This document shows, in pieces, positions 17,304-26,075 of a stretch of DNA of 64,000 nucleotides (positions are counted from its first letter, which is position 1; every line of letters begins with the position of its first letter). Origin of the DNA: Rhizobium metallidurans (GTDB lineage Bacteria > Pseudomonadota > Alphaproteobacteria > Rhizobiales > Rhizobiaceae); NCBI RefSeq assembly GCF_014196505.1, contig NZ_JACIDW010000019.1:21064-85063 (forward strand). The letters are read 5' to 3'. The notes below the pieces were generated by a model. That model searched no databases, was not told the DNA's origin, and saw only the letters and a list, made by a program, of their open reading frames with translations. A program made the position numbers and the translations under genes.

Positions 17304-19616
17304 ATGGATCACAGCGACAAACCGAAGACGGACAACAAGGCGGCAGGCGGCAGCCTCGATGAACAGGCGTTGTTCTTCCACCGTTATCCCCGTCCCGGCA
17401 AGATCGAGATCCAGGCCATCAAGCCGCTCGGCAACCAGCGCGATCTGGCGCTCGCCTATTCGCCGGGCGTCGCCGCCCCCTGTCTTGCCATCCGCGACAA
17501 TCCGGAAACGGCCGCCGACTATACGTCTCGCGCCAACCTGGTTGCCGTGATCTCCAACGGCACCGCCGTTCTCGGCCTCGGCAATATCGGCCCGCTGGCC
17601 TCCAAGCCGGTCATGGAAGGCAAGGCCGTCCTCTTCAAGAAGTTCGCCAACATCGACGTCTTCGACATCGAGGTCGACGCATCGACCGTCGACCATATGG
17701 TCTCGACCGTCGCCTCGCTGGAGCCGACCTTCGGCGGCATCAATCTCGAGGACATCAAGGCGCCGGAATGTTTCGAGATCGAACGCCAGCTGCGCGAGAA
17801 GATGAAGATCCCGGTTTTCCATGACGACCAGCATGGCACCGCCATCATCGTCGCCGCCGCGATCCTGAACGGCCTGGAACTCGCCGGCAAGAAGATCGAG
17901 GAGGTGAAGATCGTCGCCTCCGGCGCCGGTGCCGCGGCCCTTGCCTGCCTCAATCTGCTGGTCACCCTCGGCGCCAAGCGCGAAAACATCTGGGTTCACG
18001 ACCTCGAGGGCCTCGTCTACGAAGGCCGCGTCGAGCTCATGGACGAATGGAAGAGCGTCTATGCGCAGAAGAGCGACACGCGCACGCTCGCCGAAAACAT
18101 CGGCGGCGCCGACGTCTTCCTCGGCCTGTCCGCCGCCGGCGTCCTGAAGCCGGAGCTCCTGGCGCAGATGGCGGATAAGCCGCTCATCATGGCGCTCGCC
18201 AATCCGAACCCCGAAATCATGCCCGATCTCGCCCGCGCCGCCCGCCCGGACGCAATGATCTGCACAGGCCGCTCGGACTTCCCGAACCAGGTCAACAACG
18301 TTCTCTGCTTCCCCTACATCTTCCGCGGCGCGCTCGATTGCGGCGCCGTCACGATCAACGAGGAAATGAAGATGGCCGCCGTGCGCGCCATCGCCGCGCT
18401 CGCGCGCGAGGAGCCGTCCGATGTCGCCGCCCGCGCCTACTCGGATGAAACGCCGATCTTCGGTCCCAACTACCTGATCCCCTCGCCCTTCGATCCGCGG
18501 CTCATCCTGCGCATCGCCCCCGCCGTCGCCAAGGCCGCGGCCGACAGTGGCGTGGCACTGCGCCCGATCACCGATTTCGATGCCTATCTCGACCAGCTAA
18601 ACCGCTTCGTCTTCCGCTCCGGCTTCGTCATGAAGCCGATCTTCGCGGCCGCGAAGAATGCCGACAAGAAGCGCGTCATCTTCTCCGAAGGCGAAGACGA
18701 GCGCGTGCTGCGCGCCGCCCAGGTCCTGCTCGAGGAAGGCATCGCCAAGCCGATCCTGATCGGCCGTCCGCAGGTCATCGAAACACGTCTGCAGCGCTAC
18801 GGCCTGCGCATCCGTCCGCTGGCGGATTTTGACGTCATCAATCCCGAGGACGATCCGCGCTTCCGCGAATATGTCGAGCTCTATTTGTCGCTGGTCGGCC
18901 GCCGCGGCGTCATCCCGGAAGCCGCCCGCACCATCGTTCGCACCAACACCACCGTCATCGGCGCGCTGGCGCTGAAGCGTGGCGAGGCGGATGCGCTGAT
19001 CTGCGGTCTCGAAGGCCGCTATGAGAAGCACCTGCGCGATGTCCGCCTGATCGTCGGCAAGCGCCCGAATGTCCGCGATTTCTCGGCGCTCAGCCTGCTG
19101 ATCTCGCAGCGTGGCGCCACCTTCTTCACCGACACCTACGTCACGTTCAACCCGACGGCCGAGGAAGTGGCGGAATCCGCCGTTCTCGCCGCCGAGGAAA
19201 TCAAGCGCTTCGGCATCACGCCGCGCGCCGCCCTGGTCTCGCATTCGAACTTCGGCTCGCGTGAATCCGAGAGCGCCACCAAGATGCGCGACGCCCTGCA
19301 GCTCGTGCGCGAGACCGCGCCCGATCTCGAGGTCGATGGCGAAATGCATGGCGAGAGCGCGATTTCCGAAACGCTGCGCAAGCGCGTCATGCCCAACACG
19401 ACGCTGCACGACGAAGCCAACCTGCTGGTCTTCCCGAACCTCGATGCGGCCAACATCACCCTTGGCGTCGTCAAGTCGATGATCGATGGCCTGCATGTCG
19501 GCCCGATCCTGCTCGGCGCGGCCATGCCCGCCCATATCCTGGCGCCATCGGTCACCTCGCGCGGTGTCGTCAACATGGCCGCGCTCGCGGTCGTCGAGGC
19601 ATCGCAACCCGCCTGA
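17304..19616 (+). CDS. Chimeric malic enzyme with phosphotransacetylase-like C-terminal domain
   Basis: Oxidatively decarboxylates malate to pyruvate, which in rhizobia supports growth on C4-dicarboxylates. The malic enzyme part covers about residues 20-430 (YPRPGKIEIQ, AYSPGVAAPCLAI, FHDDQHGTAIIV, and the dinucleotide fold VASGAGAAALACL). The C-terminal part, about 440-770, resembles phosphotransacetylase (KKRVIFSEGEDERVLRAAQ to ILGAA...), and is thought to be regulatory rather than catalytic. The start at 17304 has GGAG 7 bases upstream and gives 770 residues. Rhizobia carry two such enzymes (dme, NAD-linked; tme, NADP-linked). The N-terminus FHRYPRPGKIE looks more like dme to me, but coenzyme choice cannot be read with certainty. 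Confidence 0.93.
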   Translation: MDHSDKPKTDNKAAGGSLDEQALFFHRYPRPGKIEIQAIKPLGNQRDLALAYSPGVAAPCLAIRDNPETAADYTSRANLVAVISNGTAVLGLGNIGPLASKPVMEGKAVLFKKFANIDVFDIEVDASTVDHMVSTVASLEPTFGGINLEDIKAPECFEIERQLREKMKIPVFHDDQHGTAIIVAAAILNGLELAGKKIEEVKIVASGAGAAALACLNLLVTLGAKRENIWVHDLEGLVYEGRVELMDEWKSVYAQKSDTRTLAENIGGADVFLGLSAAGVLKPELLAQMADKPLIMALANPNPEIMPDLARAARPDAMICTGRSDFPNQVNNVLCFPYIFRGALDCGAVTINEEMKMAAVRAIAALAREEPSDVAARAYSDETPIFGPNYLIPSPFDPRLILRIAPAVAKAAADSGVALRPITDFDAYLDQLNRFVFRSGFVMKPIFAAAKNADKKRVIFSEGEDERVLRAAQVLLEEGIAKPILIGRPQVIETRLQRYGLRIRPLADFDVINPEDDPRFREYVELYLSLVGRRGVIPEAARTIVRTNTTVIGALALKRGEADALICGLEGRYEKHLRDVRLIVGKRPNVRDFSALSLLISQRGATFFTDTYVTFNPTAEEVAESAVLAAEEIKRFGITPRAALVSHSNFGSRESESATKMRDALQLVRETAPDLEVDGEMHGESAISETLRKRVMPNTTLHDEANLLVFPNLDAANITLGVVKSMIDGLHVGPILLGAAMPAHILAPSVTSRGVVNMAALAVVEASQPA

Positions 19617-19700
19617 TTTGGCGGCCCGATTTGGCCCGCGCGGATGTGTACCGGCGTGATTTGCCTTGAGCGCCGGAAATGCGTTAGGCTTTGAGCGGCA

Positions 19701-19753
19701 GCTTGTTAAGACAAGCAGGTTATATCGAAGGGCGGGCCATGGTCCGCCCTTCG
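19701..19753 (+). terminator. Two hairpins between malic enzyme and DUF2865 gene
   Basis: A small hairpin (GCTTGT-TAAG-ACAAGC, 19701-19716) is followed by a 10-bp stem (CGAAGGGCGG at 19726-19735 with CCGCCCTTCG at 19744-19753). Neither has a proper T-run. They may terminate malic enzyme transcription or lie in the leader of the next gene. Confidence 0.45.
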
Positions 19754-19787
19754 CCATTCGGTATTTGCTCACTGACGGGACGATGCC

Positions 19788-20918
19788 TTGATCCGCCTCA
19801 ATATGGCCGCAGCATTTCTGATTGCCCTATCCGCCCCCGCCTATGCGCAGATGGCGCCGATCTGCGGCCAATTGCGCGCTCGTCTCGCCACCGTACCCGA
19901 GACGATCGGCGGCAACTCGCCCGAGGTCCGCAGGTTCGCCAGCGCCATCGCTGAGCAGAACATCGAGCTTCGCAAATTGCGCAGCGACCTGCGCCGCAAC
20001 GGCTGCAGCAGCGGCAGCATGGTGATCATCGGCGGCGACAATGCCGGCTATTGCGGCGAGCTCGAGCAGGCCGAAGCGAAGATGCTCGACAACATCGCCG
20101 ACCTGCAGATGCGCCGAGACCAGCTGCGCGCGCAAAGCCCGGACGCCCGCCTGCGCAACGAGCTGTTCGCGGCTCTCGATGAAAACAACTGCAATGCGCC
20201 GATGCAGCAGTATGACGAGCCGCAATATGCGAGCCCGCCCAGCATCGACGATCAGGCCATGCGCGATGACACCTTCATTCCGCTCGGTGGCGAGCGGCAG
20301 CGCTCCTACACGTTCTCGCCGAGTGGCCAGCCACTCTCCAATCTGAATACGGTCTGCGTGCGCACCTGCGACGGCGGCTTCTTCCCGCTCCGCTCGAACG
20401 CCACCTCCTTCGATTTCGCCCGCGACGCCAGCACCTGCCAGCAGATGTGCCCCGGCATCCAGACGGAGCTCTTTTATCGCGACGTCTCCAGCGGCGAGAC
20501 GGACAGCATGATCTCGGCCTCGTCTGGTGCTCCCTATAGCGCCATGCCGTATGCCTTCGCCTACAAGAACCGCAAACCCGGCGAGACGTCGTCCTGCAGC
20601 TGCAATCTGCCCGCCTATTACGAACAGATGCGCCGCAACCAGCAGGTCGGCGAGCCTCCGCCACAGCAGAGTTCGATCACGTCGATCGAAACCCCGAAAC
20701 CCGCCATCGCCAAGCCCGAGAGCAACGCGACGCCGCAACAGCCGGCGCCACCGCCCCAGCCGCAGGTCCCCGATCGTCCCTACGATCCGACAGCCGGCAA
20801 GGTGCGCCAGGTGGGCCCACAGTTCCTTGCCGGCGACCGGGGTACGATCGACCTCAAGAACCCCGCCATGCCGGGCGCGCAGCAGCAACAGCCGCCGGCA
20901 CCGGCGCCGAAGCGGTAG
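19788..20918 (+). CDS. DUF2865 domain secreted protein
   Basis: A 376-residue exported protein. It begins with a signal peptide (MIRLNMAAAFLIALSAPAYA), which is followed by a helical Arg/Glu-rich region and a Cys-rich central domain (VCVRTCDGGFFPLR, CQQMCPGIQTELFYR, CSCNLPAY) typical of DUF2865. A proline- and glutamine-rich tail ends in APAPKR. The start used is TTG with GGGA 7 bases upstream; an ATG five codons later is possible. The cysteines suggest disulphides in the periplasm. Function unknown. Confidence 0.82.
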   Translation: MIRLNMAAAFLIALSAPAYAQMAPICGQLRARLATVPETIGGNSPEVRRFASAIAEQNIELRKLRSDLRRNGCSSGSMVIIGGDNAGYCGELEQAEAKMLDNIADLQMRRDQLRAQSPDARLRNELFAALDENNCNAPMQQYDEPQYASPPSIDDQAMRDDTFIPLGGERQRSYTFSPSGQPLSNLNTVCVRTCDGGFFPLRSNATSFDFARDASTCQQMCPGIQTELFYRDVSSGETDSMISASSGAPYSAMPYAFAYKNRKPGETSSCSCNLPAYYEQMRRNQQVGEPPPQQSSITSIETPKPAIAKPESNATPQQPAPPPQPQVPDRPYDPTAGKVRQVGPQFLAGDRGTIDLKNPAMPGAQQQQPPAPAPKR

Positions 20919-20930
20919 GGGCCTCGCCGG

Positions 20931-21617
20931 CTACACGCCCCCGCCCCAGCGATCCGCGAACACCAGCTCGTCCAGCGGCAGCCGCTGCCGCCATCCCTTC
21001 ACGGCGAGTTCGGGCTCCTCGTAAAGCCGGTCGACATAGCCGACGCAGAGCCAGGCGACGATCTCGATCCGCTCAGGTACGCCGAGCGCGCGTTTCAGAT
21101 CCCTTTCGTGGAAGATGCTGACCCAGCCGACGCCGACGCCTTCGGCACGCGCCGCAAGCCACAGGTTCTGGATGGCGCAGACGGTGGAGTAGGAATCCAT
21201 CCGACTATTGTGCGTCCGCCCCAGCACCACCTCGCCGCAGCGATCCGGATCGCAGGTCACGCAGATGCCGACGGGCGCGGTGCGAATGCCCTCCAGCTTC
21301 AGGGCGCGGTAGGCCTGCTGACGCTCGCCGGAAAACATCTCCACGGCCTCGGCATTGGCCTTGGCGAAGGCCTCCCACACGGCCGATCGCACGGCCTCGT
21401 CGCGCACCACGATGAAATTCCACGGCTGCATGAAGCCGACCGAAGGCGCGTGATGGGCAGCCGCGAGAAGCCGCCCGATGACGTCTTCCGGTACCGGATC
21501 AGGCAGAAATTCCGATCGCACGTCTCGTCTGGTCTCTATGGCTCTATAAACGGCGTCGCGCTCGCTCGCCGAAAAGGCACCGGCGCTCGTGAGAGAGCCA
21601 GATTGGTCTGGTCGCAT
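20931..21617 (-). CDS. bluB: 5,6-dimethylbenzimidazole synthase
   Basis: Cannibalises FMN to make the lower ligand of vitamin B12. The 228-residue nitroreductase-like protein has AIETRRDVRSEFLPDPVP near the N-terminus, HHAPSVGFMQPWNFI for FMN binding, and GVGVGWVSIFHERDLKRALGVP near the C-terminus, all typical of BluB. The start at 21617 has GGGGAT upstream. A cobalamin riboswitch lies directly upstream of the gene, which fits its pathway. Confidence 0.94.
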   Translation of the reverse strand: MRPDQSGSLTSAGAFSASERDAVYRAIETRRDVRSEFLPDPVPEDVIGRLLAAAHHAPSVGFMQPWNFIVVRDEAVRSAVWEAFAKANAEAVEMFSGERQQAYRALKLEGIRTAPVGICVTCDPDRCGEVVLGRTHNSRMDSYSTVCAIQNLWLAARAEGVGVGWVSIFHERDLKRALGVPERIEIVAWLCVGYVDRLYEEPELAVKGWRQRLPLDELVFADRWGGGV

Positions 21618-21671
21618 CGTCAATCCCCAACAACACAACCGGCCGCTGTCCAGGCGGTCAGTCTATGGATG

Positions 21672-21834
21672 TCGGGCCGGTCTTCTGACTTGGCGTCATC
21701 CGTCTGCGGCACCTTCCCGGCAAATCGCCAGTGGCATCAAGCGGCAGACGTCGGCCTTACAGCGTTGGGCACGTTCCGGTCTTGCACCGAATTCCCGATT
21801 CTCCCGCAAGCGCGGGCACCCGACGCGCCACCTA
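21672..21834 (-). promoter_or_regulatory. Cobalamin (B12) riboswitch upstream of bluB
   Basis: On the minus strand this stretch reads with the conserved cobalamin-aptamer elements in order: GGTGCCCGC stem, AATCGGGAA, GGTGCAAG, AACGTGCCCAACGCTGTAA, TTGATGCCACTGGCGATT, GCCGGGAAGG, and the B12 box region CCAAGTCAGAAGACCGGCC. The 3' end is about 55 bases from the bluB start. B12 binding would be expected to shut off bluB. The 5' boundary is only about 30 bp after the stop of the upstream gene. Confidence 0.93.
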
Positions 21835-21863
21835 TGCCGACAAACCGCGCACTATGCAATCGC

Positions 21864-22697
21864 TCAGGTCTCGACCGGGAAATATCGGACATAGGCGAAC
21901 GTGTCACCGTCAGGTGACCAGTTCGGAACATTGATCGACCCCTGCCCGCCGAAGAGCGTAAACAGCGTCGTCAGGTTGCTGCCATCCATATCCATGATCC
22001 GCATCCGCACATGCTTGTCGCGCGGGTGATCGAAGACATCGGGATCGTAGGAGATGAGCACGACCTTGTCGTTCCTGGGCGATGGATGCGCGAACCAGTT
22101 GCCGTAATCGTCGTGCGTCACCTGCTCGACGCCGGTTCCATCAGGGCGGATGCGCCAGATCTGCATCAGGCCGGTGCGGCTGGAATTGAAGTAGATCCAG
22201 CGTCCGTCGGCCGAGTAATCCGGCCCGTCATTGCGCCCCTCGCCATGCGTCAGCCGCCGTTCCTCGCCGCCTGTGACGTCGATCGTGTAGATGTCGAAGA
22301 CGTCGTCGCGAATGCCGCAATAGGCGAGTTCCTTCCCGTCGGGCGACCAGCCGTGCCAGTAGGAGGGATGATTGGTGGTCACCAGTTGTGGCGTGCCGCC
22401 ATCGATCGGCAGCGTGTAGATCGCCGATTTGCCGAACTCGATCTTGTCGGAAATGACGATCCTCGTGCCATCGGGCGAAATCCCGTGGTCGTTGTTGCAG
22501 GCCGTCGCGAAACCGGTATCGACCTTCTCCACCTTCGCCGATCCGTCGAGCGCCAGCCGGTAGAGCAAGCCTTCGTCGTTGAGCAGCAGATAGCTTCCAT
22601 CAGGGGCGTAATTGGGCGCTTCCACCAGCCTCTCGGTCTGCCAGATCACACGGGTCTCGCCCGTCTTGACGTTGTGGATCTCGACGGAACTGCGCAT
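21864..22697 (-). CDS. TolB-like beta-propeller protein (PD40/WD40-like repeats)
   Basis: A 277-residue protein made of repeated beta-propeller blades with NYAPDGSYLLL, HGISPDGTRIVIS, GWSPDGKELAYCG, DYSADGRWIYFNS and NWSPDGDTFAYVR. There is no signal peptide, so unlike TolB it is probably cytoplasmic. Related proteins are annotated as biopolymer-transport TolB or oligogalacturonide-lyase-like. Substrate or partner unknown. It is on the same strand as bluB, with the riboswitch between them. Confidence 0.8.
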   Translation of the reverse strand: MRSSVEIHNVKTGETRVIWQTERLVEAPNYAPDGSYLLLNDEGLLYRLALDGSAKVEKVDTGFATACNNDHGISPDGTRIVISDKIEFGKSAIYTLPIDGGTPQLVTTNHPSYWHGWSPDGKELAYCGIRDDVFDIYTIDVTGGEERRLTHGEGRNDGPDYSADGRWIYFNSSRTGLMQIWRIRPDGTGVEQVTHDDYGNWFAHPSPRNDKVVLISYDPDVFDHPRDKHVRMRIMDMDGSNLTTLFTLFGGQGSINVPNWSPDGDTFAYVRYFPVET

Positions 22698-22971
22698 GCA
22701 AACCTCCTCTTACGCGAACACCTTGAAGACCTACGACAGCTAAATCGGGCGCGCAAGGATCGCGCGGTCGCGGCGCCGCCCGGCCCTGCCGCCGTGTCCA
22801 TCTGGCCCGGGACAACCGTGCGTCGAGAAGTTTGTGATCAAAAAAACGTTAAGGCCGGGAAACAACCATGGTTCATCTGGCGTTCATGACAAAGATGTGA
22901 CAGTTCGATGACATTATCATGACGCTGGAGTTCCGCCATTGATCGCGCAAGTTTTAAGGTCCGGAGCGGCA

Positions 22972-24867
22972 ATGCGCGAGGCGGTGCTCTATGGTGGCGT
23001 CGGCTCCCAAACCCGTCCATCCATCCTGCGCGGCTCGATCACGGTCGCCCTGACGGCGGTGATGGCGCTGCTCGCGACGTTCTCTGTCGAAGTGATCTCG
23101 CGCGGCGGCGTCACCGATGTCGGCACCTTCCTGACGTCGATGGCACGTCCGGGAATGACGACGGTCGTCATGTTGACGGTCGTGATGCTGTGCGTCGATG
23201 CGGCGCTCGGGCGACGTTTCCTCTCGGCGCTGGTGGTCCTGCCCCTCGTGCTGGTGCCGGCGCTCATATCCAACCAGAAACAGCATTATCTCTCCGATCC
23301 GCTCTATCCCTCGGACATGCTGTTCGGCCGCCAGATCCTCGAACTGCTTCCCGTCATGGTACGCGACCGGCCGATGACGGCGGTGGCGGTGGCCGTCGGC
23401 ATTCTGCTCTCGGTCACCGGTCTCCTGCTTGCCTGGCGCCATGCCTGGCGCCGCCTGCCGAAGATGACAAGCCGCAATCGCATCCGTAATCTCTGCCTGA
23501 CGGTTCCCGTCATCGCCGCCTTCGGCTCGCTGATGGATTACTCGCAGTATTCCTATATTCGCGACCGCCTGCAGGTCGTGCCGATGATGTGGGATCAGAA
23601 AGAGAACTACCGCAGCAACGGCTTCATCCTCGCCTTCATCTTCAACATTCCCATGGCCGACGTCGCCTCGCCCACTGGCTTTGGCACGCAGGCGCTCGAC
23701 GCGATCCCGTCGCGCAATTACGGCTACATCAAGGGCCCGAGCGACAAGCCCGACGTGATCATGCTGATGAGCGAATCCTTCTGGGATCCGACGCGCCTGA
23801 AGACGCTGGAGTTCCAACAGGACCCGATGCCGACCATTCGCGCCGCGCAGTCCGGCCACGTCTTCTCGCCGGAATTCGGCGGCATGACCTCGAATGTCGA
23901 ATTCGAGGCGCTGACCGGCTTCTCCAACGCCTTCCTGCCCTATGGCAGCATCCCCTACCAGCAGTATATCCGCAACGACGTCCCGTCGCTGGCCACCTTC
24001 TTCCGTGGCGAAGGCTATGCCGCCCGCGCGCTCCACCCGTTCAGCGGCTGGTTCTGGAACCGCAACGAGGTCTACAAGAATTTCGGCTTCGAGGAGTTCC
24101 GCACCGAGGAAACCATGCCGGCCATGGAAAAGCGCGGTATCTTCGCTTCCGACGACAGCCTGATGCGAGAGATCATGCAGGAGGCCGACGGGCTCGATCA
24201 GCCCTTCTTCTTCTTCGGCGTCACCTTGCAGGGACATGGACCCTATGAGGCCAACCGCTATGCCAGCAACACGGTCGACATCACCGGCAGCCTGACCGAC
24301 GCCGACCGCGCGACGCTTGGCACCTATACCCAGGGCATCAAGGAGGCCGACGACAGCTTCAGGATGCTGACCGAATGGGCGTCCAGGCGTGATCGCGAGA
24401 CCATCATCGTGCTCTGGGGCGATCATCTGCCGCCGCTTGGAAGCGTCTATACCAACACCGGCTACATGCCCGATCAGGTCGCGACCCGCCGCGCCTCCGT
24501 CGATGTCATGAAGCAGGAACACGAGACGCCGCTGGTCATCTGGTCGAACAGAAAGGGCGTCAAGCAGGATGTGGGCACCATCAGCCCGTCGCAGCTGCCC
24601 TATCACCTGCTGAAATTCGCCGGCTACGAGCACCCCTTCTACACCGGCTTTCTCGGCCGCGTGCAGAAGAAATACCCGGTCGTCGACCGCTACCAGCTGA
24701 TCGCCCGCGACAACACCGCTTCCCCCGACTGGATCCGAGACGCCAAGACCGTCGATCCGCTGGTGCGCGACTACCGCTACCTGCAATACGACGTCATGTT
24801 CGGCAAGGGGCAGAGCATCGAGCGCTTCTTCCCGCAGCACGCCTGGCTGAAGGCCGAGGGCACCTGA
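22972..24867 (+). CDS. LTA synthase/sulfatase-family phosphoglycerol transferase
   Basis: Membrane enzyme with five N-terminal spans (about residues 20-200) and a large periplasmic alkaline-phosphatase-fold domain. The metal and nucleophile motifs are visible: VIMLMSESFWDP, NVEFEALTGF (nucleophilic Thr) and LWGDHLPP. The family transfers phosphoglycerol from phosphatidylglycerol to glycans. In rhizobia a relative, CgmB, decorates cyclic beta-glucans, so that is a reasonable role. A TTG at 22939 with GGAG 8 bases upstream would add 11 residues; the ATG with GGAG 5 bases upstream was chosen. Confidence 0.85.
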   Translation: MREAVLYGGVGSQTRPSILRGSITVALTAVMALLATFSVEVISRGGVTDVGTFLTSMARPGMTTVVMLTVVMLCVDAALGRRFLSALVVLPLVLVPALISNQKQHYLSDPLYPSDMLFGRQILELLPVMVRDRPMTAVAVAVGILLSVTGLLLAWRHAWRRLPKMTSRNRIRNLCLTVPVIAAFGSLMDYSQYSYIRDRLQVVPMMWDQKENYRSNGFILAFIFNIPMADVASPTGFGTQALDAIPSRNYGYIKGPSDKPDVIMLMSESFWDPTRLKTLEFQQDPMPTIRAAQSGHVFSPEFGGMTSNVEFEALTGFSNAFLPYGSIPYQQYIRNDVPSLATFFRGEGYAARALHPFSGWFWNRNEVYKNFGFEEFRTEETMPAMEKRGIFASDDSLMREIMQEADGLDQPFFFFGVTLQGHGPYEANRYASNTVDITGSLTDADRATLGTYTQGIKEADDSFRMLTEWASRRDRETIIVLWGDHLPPLGSVYTNTGYMPDQVATRRASVDVMKQEHETPLVIWSNRKGVKQDVGTISPSQLPYHLLKFAGYEHPFYTGFLGRVQKKYPVVDRYQLIARDNTASPDWIRDAKTVDPLVRDYRYLQYDVMFGKGQSIERFFPQHAWLKAEGT

Positions 24868-24954
24868 GCGCGGCATCCGCGCATCTTGCTGCATTGCATT
24901 CCTGGCGCAGAACGGAATACTCCCCACCAACACAAGTTGATCGGGAGTCGCGCC

Positions 24955-25479
24955 ATGAACAATCTCTCCAGTCTGGTCCACCTGCATTTCGACAAATCCG
25001 CCAACGAACTCGGCGACATCGAAAAGCGCGTGCTGGCGAAGGCGCATGCGCGCAAGGTCATCTCGACGGATATCAACGCCGCCCTTAGCGCCGAATCCTC
25101 ATTCGGCGAGCGGATGGCGGACAACATCGCCCGCATCGGCGGCTCCTGGGCCTTCATCACCACCTTCCTGGTCTTTCTGGCCGTCTGGTGCGTGGTCAAC
25201 ACCATCATTCTCGCCACCGGTGCCTTCGACCCCTACCCCTTCATCTTCCTCAATCTCGTCCTCTCCATGGTCGCCGCCATCCAGGCGCCGATCATCATGA
25301 TGTCGCAGAACCGGCAGGCCGAGCGCGACCGCTTCGAGGCCGCCAAGGACTACGAGGTCAACCTGAAGGCCGAGCTGGAAGTGCTGTCGCTGCACCAGAA
25401 GATCGACATGCAGGTGATGACCGAAATCGCCGCCCTGCGCGAGGATATCGCCAAGCTCACCCGCAAGCTTGGCGATTGA
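24955..25479 (+). CDS. DUF1003 membrane protein
   Basis: A 174-residue protein. It has a cytoplasmic N-terminus, then FGERMADNIARIGGSWAFI leading into two spans (TTFLVFLAVWCVVNTIIL and FIFLNLVLSMVAAIQAPIIM), which is the DUF1003 signature. The MMSQNRQAERDR stretch follows, and a helical coiled-coil tail ends the protein. Function unknown. GGAG lies 8 bases before the ATG. Confidence 0.87.
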   Translation: MNNLSSLVHLHFDKSANELGDIEKRVLAKAHARKVISTDINAALSAESSFGERMADNIARIGGSWAFITTFLVFLAVWCVVNTIILATGAFDPYPFIFLNLVLSMVAAIQAPIIMMSQNRQAERDRFEAAKDYEVNLKAELEVLSLHQKIDMQVMTEIAALREDIAKLTRKLGD

Positions 25480-25652
25480 CATCCGGGTGAGCGAAAATTT
25501 AGCCGGCCACAGGCACGGCGCGTCATTTCCGTACACTCCGATATCTCACGGGTACACGCATGGGGTTTATTAGGTAAGTAAAAATTAAGACGGACAAATG
25601 TATCCTTCGGTTGTCTTCGCCGCGGCAAGGATCATCGCAAGGAGTGCAGTGC

Positions 25653-26075
25653 ATGAGGAATGCCCGACGTCTTCTCGCCAATCGGCAGGGCGCAGCCGCG
25701 ATCGAGTTCGCCATCGTTGCCCCGGTCTTCCTGCTCGTTCTTCTCACCCTGATCGCCTACGGCATCTACCTGAGCGCCGCCCATGCGCTGCAGCAGCTGA
25801 CGGCGGACGCGGCGCGCACGGCGGTGGCCGGCCTGTCGGAGCAGGAACGCGCCCAGCTCGTCAACAATTACATCGCGCTGTCGACCCTCAACGACCCGCT
25901 GATCGACCGCAAGAAACTTCAGGTCACCGTCGCCACCGACCCCACGAACGCCAACCAGTTCACGGTCACGACGGAGTATGATGCCAGCGCGCTACCGATC
26001 TGGAATCTCTATACATTTCCACTTCCAGACACAAAGATTCGCCGCTTCGCCACCATCCGCATGGGGGGTATATGA
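25653..26075 (+). CDS. TadE-family pilus assembly protein
   Basis: A 140-residue pseudopilin-like protein. The motif RQGAAAIEFAIVAPVFLLVLLTLIAYG is the TadE processing and hydrophobic region; the Glu at position five of the mature protein is kept. It may be a minor pilin for Tad/Flp-type surface structures or an envelope protein. GGAG lies 8 bases before the start. The stop overlaps the start of the next gene as ATGA, so the two are translationally coupled. No flp, cpaA-F or tadB/C genes are nearby. Confidence 0.85.
   Translation: MRNARRLLANRQGAAAIEFAIVAPVFLLVLLTLIAYGIYLSAAHALQQLTADAARTAVAGLSEQERAQLVNNYIALSTLNDPLIDRKKLQVTVATDPTNANQFTVTTEYDASALPIWNLYTFPLPDTKIRRFATIRMGGI

Noticed and set aside
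22954..25047. 697-codon open frame on the minus strand
   Set aside because: Antisense shadow of the phosphoglycerol transferase, whose motifs are clear on the plus strand.
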